From Hymenobacter sp. BRD128 (lineage in GTDB: Bacteria > Bacteroidota > Bacteroidia > Cytophagales > Hymenobacteraceae): a stretch of DNA of 64,000 bases. The notes beneath the pieces were generated by a model. It searched no databases, had not been told where the DNA came from, and saw only the letters and a list, made by a program, of their open reading frames with translations. Each line of letters begins with the position of its first letter. Within the stretch, counting starts at the first letter, position 1. A program made the position numbers and the translations under genes. The stretch lies in assembly GCF_013256625.1 (NCBI RefSeq), contig NZ_CP053908.1, positions 2,852,001 to 2,916,000 of the forward strand, in the 5' to 3' direction. Below, piece after piece: positions 56,399-64,000 of the stretch.

Positions 56399-58008
56399 TT
56401 AGGGGGCCAGGGGCGCCACGGCGAAGAAAGCGGGCGTGCCGCTGAGCGCCAGGCTAGCCCCCGCGCAGGGCTGGCCGGGGGCGCCGGGCACGTAGTCCCA
56501 GGCGTAGCGGGTGAGCGTGGGCCGGCGCCACGCGGTGGGCAGCGGGTAGGTAGCAGTGGCCGCCTCACTTTGGTCGGTGGTGGCGATGGCCCACAGCACC
56601 AGCACCGCGCGGCGCCCCTGGCCAAAAGCGGCGCCGGCCACGCCGGCCGGCAGGCGCAGCGCGGCGGTGCCGGCCGCATCGTAGGGCCGGCCGGCCAGCA
56701 GGCGGCCGCAGGCGCGCAGGGCGCGGCCCAGCTCGGTCAGCTTTTGGGCGCCGGGCCAGTCGCGGCTCAGGTTTTCGTAGAGGCCCATGAGCTGGAGCTC
56801 GGTATCGCCGCCCACGGCGGTGCCGGGCGGCGGCGCAGCGGCGCCCTCGCCCACGCGGTAGAAGTGCAGCTGCCGGATGCCGGCCTGCTGGGCCAGCACC
56901 AGCGCCTTGATACCAAAGTTGCGCTGCATCGCATCCGAGCCGGCGCGCCACTCCGAGGGCCGCCGGCCGATGTTGGTTTCGCTGACGAGGAGGTGCTTGC
57001 TGGGGTAAGCCGTGCCGTCGTAGCCGTATTTGCGCAGCACGGCCACCATCGCCGCCTGGTGGGCCAGCACCTGGCGGGCGGCAAAGTCGGAGGTGCGGGT
57101 GTAGGCAAAGCGCCCGGCGCGCCACCAGTCGCGGTGGCGCAGGTCGTAGGATGGGTACACGTGGTAGGCGAGCACGTCGAAATACGCCCCCCCGTGGCCG
57201 GAAACTCGGCGCTGGGCACCCCGCCGCGCGGGTTGTCGGTGTAGCGCAGCAGCGCGTCGAGAAACTCGGCATACCCTAGCCCGCCGGGCGCTACATAAGC
57301 AGTGGGCTGGTATTTTTTCACCACCTCCCAGGTAATGCGCAGCGTGCGGATGTAGCGCTCGGTGGGAGCCAGCACGTTGGGCAGCTCAGCCGGCGCGGGG
57401 GCGCGGCCCAGCCACTCCTTATTAACTGTATTAGTGATAAAATCGGGCTCATTGACCACCTCCCACACCCGCACGTTCGAGCCGTAGCGCTGCGTGAGCT
57501 GGTAGATATACTGCGCGTAGTAGTTGTTGGGGTTGACGGTGCTATCGGCTAGCCAGATGGGTTCATATAAGTTGGCAAACAGCTTACTGGGCCCTGGGCA
57601 GCCGGGATACGTCACGGGGTCGCGGTGGGCGGGGCTAGGGTCGCCCACGAAACACACTAGGTCGCGCAGGTGCAGCGAGTCGGCATAGTAGCGGAAAGCC
57701 GGGCGGCGCGCCTCCCAGCCCCACTGCGCCAGAAACTGCTCGGGGAGCGTCACGCGCAGGGTATTGCCACCGGCCGCGCATACGGCCTGGGCTAGCCGCT
57801 CGTCGGGCCAGGCAGGGCCGTAGTAGCCCAGGTTGCAGCCGAAGCCGAAGCCGCCCGGCCAGGGCCGCACGGCCGCCTGCGCCGTGTGGGGGGCCGGCAG
57901 CACGGTGGGCCGCCGCTCCTCGGCCGCTGGGGTGCAGGCGGCCGGAACCAGGCCAGCCAGCCAGACCAGCCAACGCTGGCAGAAAACAAGCGTACTATTT
58001 TTTTCCAT
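56399..58008 (-). pseudogene. Clan GH-A-like glycoside hydrolase lipoprotein, frameshifted
   Basis: Restored length is about 536 residues from the ATG at 58008 (MEKNSTLVFCQRW). Lipobox PAAC (about residues 22-25) predicts a lipid-anchored, cell-surface or periplasmic enzyme. Catalytic signatures: acid/base Glu in VWEVVNEPDFI and nucleophile Glu in LLVSETNIGRRP, as in GH5/GH39-type barrels. The C-terminal part is beta-rich. The frame breaks at + strand C7, 57187-57193; adding one base joins ATGG to AYFDVLAYHVYPSYD. Next to the EPS operon, so a polymer-trimming or degrading role is inferred. Confidence 0.75.
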
Positions 58009-58227
58009 AGCCAACTAAGCACCCTCCCGGCCTGGCCCCGCCGCCCGGCCCGCTAGGCTGGCAGCCTCGCTTTAGTCCGTAACGAGGCCAGCAGGCCGAA
58101 GTTAGGCGTAAGTAGCTGAGGCTCCGCCTGCCGAGTAAGGCCGGGCGTTGGTCGATGGAAACTGCCGGTCCGGAAACTTATCGGCCCGGCACGGTGCTTG
58201 TTTATTACCGACTCACTGGCAAACTAC

Positions 58228-58235
58228 TACCTTTG
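58228..58235 (+). promoter_or_regulatory. -7 element of the small T9SS gene
   Basis: TACCTTTG, an exact consensus match, lies 40 nt before the ATG at 58276. No TTG at ideal spacing, the nearest T-rich segment (TTTA at 58201) being 23 bases upstream. Confidence 0.5.
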
Positions 58236-58275
58236 AGCCAGCTTCCGGCTTATTCCCACTCTTCTACCTGCATCC

Positions 58276-58794
58276 ATGCGCTTTGCTACTCGTTTGCTGA
58301 CGCTCTTTTTGGCCGGATTGGCTTTGCTACCCGCCGCGGCCACTACGTATGGCGTGCACCTGAGCGCCGCCGCTACGCCGCCGCTTTCGGAGGCCTTCGG
58401 CACCGAAACGGGCAGCCTGCTGTGGGCGCTGGGTAGCCCCGCACCCGGCCTCACCTTTGCCAGGCCGGCCAGCTCCACGGGCTTGTTTACGCCACCCTCC
58501 CTGCACGCGGCGCTGGCTAGCATGCCGCCCCAGAGTGGCGCGCCGCTGCTGAGCGTATTCCCCAACCCCGCCCGCGGCTTGCTCACGGTGCAGCTCACGG
58601 CCCAGCACGGCCCCGACTACAAGATGCGCCTGAGCAACGTGCTCGGCCGCGAGGTGCGCCTGCTGCCGCTGCCGCTGGCCACCGCCACCACCGGCCTGCC
58701 CCTCGACGTAACCGGCTTGCCGGCCGGCCTGTACTTCTGCTCGCTGCTGGTGAACGACAAGGCCGTGAGCACCAACCGCCTGACGCTGCTGTAG
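58276..58794 (+). CDS. Small secreted protein made mostly of a T9SS sorting domain
   Basis: A 172-residue protein. Signal peptide (1-22), about 70 residues of Ala/Pro/Ser-rich sequence without visible fold, then a T9SS type A domain from about residue 92 to the end (LLSVFPNPARGLLTVQL, RLSNVLGREVRLLPL, LDVTGLPAGLYFCSLLV). The cargo is thus very small. It may be a short surface adhesin, a peptide precursor released after sorting, or a remnant of a larger gene. Confidence 0.8.
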   Translation: MRFATRLLTLFLAGLALLPAAATTYGVHLSAAATPPLSEAFGTETGSLLWALGSPAPGLTFARPASSTGLFTPPSLHAALASMPPQSGAPLLSVFPNPARGLLTVQLTAQHGPDYKMRLSNVLGREVRLLPLPLATATTGLPLDVTGLPAGLYFCSLLVNDKAVSTNRLTLL

Positions 58795-59073
58795 AAAATT
58801 TAAAACGACGAGTTAGGAATGACGAATTAAAAAATTCTCCCATTACTGCTCCGGGGCGCTGCCACTACTGCCACCCAGTAGCCGCGGCGCCCCTTTCTTG
58901 TGCCCAATTCCTCACTCCCTATTCCTAATTCCTACCTCCCACGCAACCCCTCGGTGGTTGTTGCCTACTTTTGGGGCTTGTTGCCAAGTGGCAACGGTTT
59001 AGCTATACCGGAATTTTCCTCTGGCTGGGCGGCGGCTGCTTCGGGCAGCGGCGGCTGGCTTTTTTTGCCCCGT

Positions 59074-62067
59074 ATGCGTTCATTTCAACGGTTGAATAAC
59101 CTGGTCGGCTGGGTGGTGTTTGCCATTGCCGCCGTCGTTTTCCTGCTCACGCTCGAGCCCACCGCCCCGTTCTGGGACTGCGGCGAGTTTACGGCCTGCG
59201 CCTACAAGCTGCTGGTGCCCCACCCACCGGGCGCGCCCACCTTCCTCATTCTGGGCCGACTGATGTCGCTCTTCAGCTTCGGCGACACGACCAAGGTGCC
59301 GGTGCTGGTGAATGCGCTCTCGGCCCTGAGCAGCGCGTTTACGGTGCTGTTTCTGTTCTGGATTATCACCCGCATGGGCCGCAAGCTGCTGGTGGCCCGC
59401 AGCGAGTTTGAAACCGAAACGCCCGAGCCGACCAGCTTCCAGACGCTGCTCATTCTGGGGGCGGGCATCGTGGGGGCGCTCTCGTTCGCGTTCTCCGACT
59501 CGTTCTGGTTCAATGCCGAGGAAAGCGAAGTGTACGCCATGTCGAGCCTGTGCACCGCCGCCGTAGTCTGGATAATGATGAAGTGGGAGGAACACGCCAG
59601 CGACCCCGACTCGGATAAGTGGCTCATCCTCATTGCCTACGTTATCGGCCTCAGCATCGGGGTGCACTTGCTGAATTTGCTGGCCGTGCCGGCCCTGGCG
59701 TTCATCTACTACTACCGCCGCGCCAGCAACCCCAACATGGTGGGCGGCCTTGTCACGCTGGTAGTGAGCCTCCTTATTGTGGGCTCGGTGCTGGTAGGCA
59801 TTATCCCCGGTTTGCCGACCCTAGCGGGCGGCTTCGAGGTGTTCTTCGTCAATAACCTGGGCCTGCCCTTCGACTCGGGTCTGATTATCTTTTTGCTGCT
59901 GTTTGTGGGCGCCATCTGGTTTGGCTTCCGCCTCTCTTACCAGCGCCGCAGCCAGCTGCTGAACACGGCCATGCTGTGCTTCACGTTCATTCTCATCGGG
60001 TATTCGACTTACCTGATTGTGCCCATCCGCTCGTCGTTTCACCCTACCATCAACGAGAACGACCCCGAGGACGTGCTCTCGTTCGTGAGCTACCTCAAGC
60101 GCGAGCAGTACGGCTCGCGCCCGCTGCTCTACGGCCCGCAGTTTAATGCCCAGCCCGACCACTACGAGGAAGGCGCGCCCCGCTACAAGCGGGCGGGCGG
60201 CAAGTACGTCGAGATACTGCCCCGCGCCCAGGAGCCCGGCTACGCCGATGCTGACAAGATGCTGCTGCCGCGCCTGTATAGCTACGACCCCGCGCACATT
60301 CAGGAGTATAAGAAGTGGGTGCCCGACTTGCAGGAGGGCCAGAAGCCCACGATGGGCCAGAACCTGGGCTTCTTGTTCCGCTACCAGATTGGGCACATGT
60401 TCTGGCGCTATTTCTTCTGGAACTACGTGGGGCGCGAGTCCGACGTGCAGCAGGCGGGCACGCTGACGCCCTTCAGCCCGAGCGCCTCGACCCTGCCCGA
60501 CCGCATCGGCAAGAGCTTCGCGCACAACAACTTCTACGCTATTCCGCTCATTCTGGGCCTCATCGGCTTATTTGTGCAGATTCGCCGGCGCGGCAATGAT
60601 GCGCTCATTGTGGGCTTGCTATTTCTGTTTACGGGCATCGCCATCGTGGTGTACCTCAACCAGCCGCCCATCGAGCCGCGCGAACGGGACTACACCTTCT
60701 GCGGCGCCACGTTTGCCTACGCCATCTGGATTGGGCTCGGGGTAATCGGGCTGGGCCAGCTGCTGGCCGCCGCCCTCAAGGCCGAGAATGCCCGCGCCAC
60801 GGTAGCCATTCTGCTCGGGTTGATTTCGCCCACTATCCTGCTCGCCCAGGGTTGGAACGACCACAACCGCACCGGCCGCTACAACTCGGTCGACTCGGCC
60901 AAGAACCTGCTCAGCTCGTGCGCGCCGAATGCCATCTTGTTCACCAACGGCGACAACGATACCTTCCCGCTCTGGTACGCCCAGGAGGTCGAAGGTTTCC
61001 GCACCGACGTGCGCGTGGCCGTGCTCTCGTACCTGAACACCGACTGGTACATTCAGCAGATGAAGCGCCGGGCGTATCAATCGCAGCCGCTGCCCATTGG
61101 CATGAACGATGCCACCTACGTGCAGGGCAACAACGACATGCTGCCCTTCTCGCCCAACCCGGCCGTGGATAGCCTCGACCTCAAGCAGTTTATCAGCCTG
61201 GTGGGCCAGGGCAGCCCGCTGCTCAAGTACACCGACGGCAACTACTCGACCATGACCTTCCCCACGCCCAAGTTTTACTTGAACGTGGACACGGCGGCCG
61301 TGAAAAAGCTGGGCATCATTCCTAAGGACCGCGAAAACCAGCTCGTGAGCCGCCTGGACTGGAGCATGGGCAAGCGCGCCATCGAGAAGAAAAACCTGGT
61401 GATTCTGGACATGATTGCGACCAACAACTGGAAGCGACCCATCTACTTCAGCTCCACGGTGGCCCCGAGCGACTACATGAATTTGCAGCCCTACTTCCAG
61501 CTGGAGGGCATGGCCTACCGCCTGCTGCCGCTGCGCGACCCGCACTACGACCGCCGTGGCGACGAGGGCTACGTAGAGAAATCTATCTGCTACGACGAGC
61601 TGATGCACAAATTCAGCTACCGCGGGCTGAACAACGCCAACGTCTTCTACGACGAGAACAACCTGCGCTTCCCGGCCAACTACCGCGACAAGTTTGCCCG
61701 CCTCGCCAACGCTTACGCCGCCGACGGCGACCTGGCCAAGGCCAAGGAAGTGGCCGATAAATGCCTCGACGCGATGCCCGACGCCGCCGTGCCGTTCGAC
61801 TTCTACACGCCGCAGCTGGTGCCGGTGCTCTACGCCGTGGGCGAAAAAGACCGCGCCAACGCCATCCTGGACAAGCTCACCACGCGCAGCATCAATACCC
61901 TGAGCTACTACCAGACCCACGACGGCGCCCTCTTCGACGACTCGCAGCGGGCCTACCTGCTCACCCTGCAGAGCGTGTATCAGGCCGCCGCCCAGGTCAA
62001 AGACGACGCCCGCGCCAAGAAAGCCTACGAGGTGCTAGCCCCTTACTTGCAGCAGCAGGGCCAGTAG
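59074..62067 (+). CDS. DUF2723 / GT117-type membrane glycosyltransferase
   Basis: 997 residues from the ATG at 59074 (MRSFQRLNNLVGWVVF); the in-frame ATG at 58900 would add 58 residues lacking family character. N-terminal DUF2723 with the catalytic-type acidic residues in LEPTAPFWDCGEF and HPPGAPTFLILGRL, and about ten helices to residue 630. A large C-terminal soluble part follows (FTNGDNDTFPLWYAQEVEGFRTDVRV, NWKRPIYFS) with TPR-like helices near 870-990. The family resembles protein O-mannosyltransferases and in Bacteroidota is considered to glycosylate exported proteins. Full length. Confidence 0.9.
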   Translation: MRSFQRLNNLVGWVVFAIAAVVFLLTLEPTAPFWDCGEFTACAYKLLVPHPPGAPTFLILGRLMSLFSFGDTTKVPVLVNALSALSSAFTVLFLFWIITRMGRKLLVARSEFETETPEPTSFQTLLILGAGIVGALSFAFSDSFWFNAEESEVYAMSSLCTAAVVWIMMKWEEHASDPDSDKWLILIAYVIGLSIGVHLLNLLAVPALAFIYYYRRASNPNMVGGLVTLVVSLLIVGSVLVGIIPGLPTLAGGFEVFFVNNLGLPFDSGLIIFLLLFVGAIWFGFRLSYQRRSQLLNTAMLCFTFILIGYSTYLIVPIRSSFHPTINENDPEDVLSFVSYLKREQYGSRPLLYGPQFNAQPDHYEEGAPRYKRAGGKYVEILPRAQEPGYADADKMLLPRLYSYDPAHIQEYKKWVPDLQEGQKPTMGQNLGFLFRYQIGHMFWRYFFWNYVGRESDVQQAGTLTPFSPSASTLPDRIGKSFAHNNFYAIPLILGLIGLFVQIRRRGNDALIVGLLFLFTGIAIVVYLNQPPIEPRERDYTFCGATFAYAIWIGLGVIGLGQLLAAALKAENARATVAILLGLISPTILLAQGWNDHNRTGRYNSVDSAKNLLSSCAPNAILFTNGDNDTFPLWYAQEVEGFRTDVRVAVLSYLNTDWYIQQMKRRAYQSQPLPIGMNDATYVQGNNDMLPFSPNPAVDSLDLKQFISLVGQGSPLLKYTDGNYSTMTFPTPKFYLNVDTAAVKKLGIIPKDRENQLVSRLDWSMGKRAIEKKNLVILDMIATNNWKRPIYFSSTVAPSDYMNLQPYFQLEGMAYRLLPLRDPHYDRRGDEGYVEKSICYDELMHKFSYRGLNNANVFYDENNLRFPANYRDKFARLANAYAADGDLAKAKEVADKCLDAMPDAAVPFDFYTPQLVPVLYAVGEKDRANAILDKLTTRSINTLSYYQTHDGALFDDSQRAYLLTLQSVYQAAAQVKDDARAKKAYEVLAPYLQQQGQ

Positions 62068-62088
62068 AAGAGCGCTTATTCACAACCC

Positions 62089-62123
62089 AAAAGCCCCGCT
62101 GGCAGCGCGCCAGCGGGGCTTTT
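62089..62123. terminator. Terminator after the DUF2723 gene
   Basis: A perfect 14-bp stem (62089-62102 with 62110-62123, AAAAGCCCCGCTGG type) has a 7-nt loop and lies 22 nt after the stop. Confidence 0.85.
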
Positions 62124-62200
62124 GAGTTGTAGCGCGGTTGCGATAAGTCCGTCGGCAGGATGGTCGGAACGCTTGCCTGTACGGACTCGCAAAGTTCGCG

Positions 62201-63832
62201 CTAGGCCTTCAGCTCATACCCCGCGAAGTCCTTGCGCAGCTGCGTTTTGAGCAGCTTGCCGGTGGCCGTGTGGGGCAGGCTCTCGACAAACTCCACGGCG
62301 TCGGGGCGCCACCAGGGGGCTATTTTGCCGTCGAGGAAGGCTAGCAGCTCTTCACCACTGAGGTCGTGGCCGGGCTTGCGCACGGCTACCAGCAGGGGGC
62401 GCTCGCTCCACTTGGGGTGGGGCACGCCGATGACGGCGGCCTCGGCCACGGCCGGGTGGGCCACGGCCAGGTTTTCGAGGTCGATGCTCGAAATCCACTC
62501 GCCGCCCGACTTTATCACGTCCTTCGAGCGGTCGGTGATGTTCATGAAACCGTCGGGGTCGATGGTGGCTACGTCGCCAGTGCGGAACCAACCATCGGCC
62601 GTGAGCTGGCCGGGGCTAGCCGAGTTGAAGTAGTCGCTCACCACGAACGGCCCGCGCACCAGCAGGTCGCCGAAGGCCACGCCATCGTGCGGCAGGGGCT
62701 GGCCCTCGCCGTCCACGATTTCCATGTCGATGCCAAAAATGGCGCGGCCCTGCTTGATTTTCAAGAAGAACTGCGCCTCCTCGGGCAAGTCGAGCTGGCT
62801 AGCCTTGAGCGTGCTCACGGTACCGAGCGGCGAGGTTTCGCTCATGCCCCAGGCGTGACGAATTTCGACCCCCAGCTCCTCATCGAAGGCGCGTAGCAGG
62901 GCCGGCGGGCACGAGGCGCCGCCCACTATCATCTTGCGCAGCGTGGAGAACCGGCGCTGGCCTTCGCGCATGTAGGTCAGCAGCCCAAACCAGATGGTGG
63001 GCACGCCGGCCGAGAACGTAACCCCTTCGCTCTCAAACAACTCGTAGAGGCTGGCCGCGTCGAGCGCCGGGCCGGGCAGCACCAACTTGCAGCCATTAAG
63101 CGCCGCCAGGTAGGGCGAGCCCCAGGCATTGACGTGGAACATGGGCACGACCGGCAGAATCACGTCGCGCGCGCCGCAGTTGAAGCAGTCGGGCAGCGAG
63201 GCCACGTAGCTGTGCAGCAACGTGGAGCGGTGCGAATAAAGCACGCCCTTGGGCTCGTCGGTGGTGCCGGAGGTGTAGCAAAGTGAGGAAGCTGTGTTCT
63301 CATCGAAAACCGGCCACTCGAAGTCATCACGCTCGGCGGCCAGCAGGCTTTCGTAGCTGGCTAGCCCGGCCAGGGCCGACTCGGTGGGCAGGTGCTCCTG
63401 GCCCGTCATCAGGACCCATTTTTCGACCGTGGGGCAGTGCGGCGCCAGCTTCGTAACGAGCGGCAGAAAGGTGAGGTCGAAGAACAGCAGCCGGTCCTGG
63501 GCGTGGTTGATGATGTAAACCAGCTGCTCGAAAAACAGCCGCGGGTTGATGGTGTGGCACACCGCCCCAATGCCCGAAATGCCATAATACAGCTCAAAAT
63601 GCCGGTGCGTGTTCCAGGCCAGCGTGCCCACACGGTCGCCATTTTGGATGCCTAGCCGGGTGAAGGCGTTGGCGAGCCGCTTGGCCCGCTGGTGGGCGTC
63701 GGCGTAAGTATAGCGGTGCAGGGGGCCGCCCTCGGGCAGGCGCGACACGATTTCGGTGGTGCCGTGCCACTTGGCGGCGTGTTCAATCAACCCCGCGATG
63801 CGCAGGGGCTGTTGCATCATAAGTCCGAGCAT
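62201..63832 (-). CDS. Acyl-CoA ligase (AMP-binding, medium/long-chain fatty acid type)
   Basis: 543 residues from the ATG at 63832 (MLGLMMQQPLRIAGLIEHA), the typical start of AlkK-like ligases; the open frame upstream to 63985 is not family-like. Motifs: SLCYTSGTTDEPKGVLYSHRS (P-loop, shown in part), GMSETSPLG, GWFRTGDVATIDPDGFMNITDRSKD, and the catalytic Lys near the end in TATGKLLKTQLR. It activates carboxylic acids through acyl-AMP to acyl-CoA for beta-oxidation or lipid use. It stands alone near the window edge. Confidence 0.93.
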   Translation of the reverse strand: MLGLMMQQPLRIAGLIEHAAKWHGTTEIVSRLPEGGPLHRYTYADAHQRAKRLANAFTRLGIQNGDRVGTLAWNTHRHFELYYGISGIGAVCHTINPRLFFEQLVYIINHAQDRLLFFDLTFLPLVTKLAPHCPTVEKWVLMTGQEHLPTESALAGLASYESLLAAERDDFEWPVFDENTASSLCYTSGTTDEPKGVLYSHRSTLLHSYVASLPDCFNCGARDVILPVVPMFHVNAWGSPYLAALNGCKLVLPGPALDAASLYELFESEGVTFSAGVPTIWFGLLTYMREGQRRFSTLRKMIVGGASCPPALLRAFDEELGVEIRHAWGMSETSPLGTVSTLKASQLDLPEEAQFFLKIKQGRAIFGIDMEIVDGEGQPLPHDGVAFGDLLVRGPFVVSDYFNSASPGQLTADGWFRTGDVATIDPDGFMNITDRSKDVIKSGGEWISSIDLENLAVAHPAVAEAAVIGVPHPKWSERPLLVAVRKPGHDLSGEELLAFLDGKIAPWWRPDAVEFVESLPHTATGKLLKTQLRKDFAGYELKA

Positions 63833-64000
63833 GGTTCGGGGCGGGTGGGAAGTGAGAAGCTGGCCGGAAGATAGTAGCGGCTGGCGCATCCAGACAGGGT
63901 GCAGGCTTCTTTTTCCTTTACCTGAACGCTTACGCCGCCTGGCTAGTTGTAGCGCTGGCCCAGCCACCAGCAATGCCGCATCCATGAACCAGCCCTACGC

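Noticed and set aside
53719..58014. Reading the hydrolase region as several independent short genes
   Set aside because: The fragments match consecutive parts of one domain order and rejoin with a single added base at each break.

Overview
The window looks like chromosome from a GC-rich member of the Bacteroidota, most likely Hymenobacter or a close relative (Cytophagales). Four things point there. Several proteins end in type IX secretion (T9SS) sorting domains. The promoters carry the Bacteroidota -7 element TAnnTTTG, often extended to TACCTTTGCGGCC. atpD-atpC form a separate unit. Start codons generally lack Shine-Dalgarno sequences. The genus is an inference; no rRNA or phylogenetic marker was compared.

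Layout. 1-4500: end of queA, a small secreted basic protein, a small membrane protein, ammonium transporter amt, then a NeuD/PglD-type acetyltransferase and a DegT/PglE-type aminotransferase, both frameshifted. 4500-12300: secreted T9SS alkaline phosphatase, beta-propeller protein, leucine-rich-repeat protein kinase, secreted hypothetical, Cys/Met PLP enzyme, AI-2E-type permease. 12400-24800 is mostly housekeeping: atpC-atpD, tRNA-Gln, prs, rplY-pth, metG, an AT-hook protein, a lipoprotein, msrB, typA and a TrmH/SpoU methyltransferase. 25000-31050: secreted hypothetical, endonuclease III-like/DUF167 pair, then a compact AAA ATPase plus two TPR-membrane-protein cluster. 31087-36400: glycosyltransferase-polysaccharide deacetylase fusion, thrC, LysR regulator, DUF535 protein.

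36595-52207 is a long co-directional exopolysaccharide locus: hybrid histidine kinase, response regulator, initiating sugar transferase, TolC-like protein, GumC/Wzc-like chain-length protein, Wzy-like polymerase, five glycosyltransferases and a Wzx-like flippase. Two clan GH-A-like hydrolases follow on the opposite strand (one T9SS cargo, one lipoprotein), then a tiny T9SS cargo, a DUF2723/GT117 membrane glycosyltransferase and an acyl-CoA ligase. Together these suggest a sensor-controlled Wzx/Wzy polymer with its own trimming enzymes.

Three features cut across the genes. (1) Eight single-base losses break seven genes, most of them in cell-surface polysaccharide or secreted-protein functions. 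They look like homopolymer undercalling in the assembly, but the longer G/C tracts could also be phase-variable. (2) Unrelated 77-128 bp palindromes with 24-30 bp arms sit between genes. One sits at the atpC start and one is translated in frame inside the glycosyltransferase-deacetylase. (3) GCTAGC, a word built on the usually avoided CTAG, is strikingly frequent on a by-eye count. No CRISPR array, insertion sequence, prophage or rRNA was seen.
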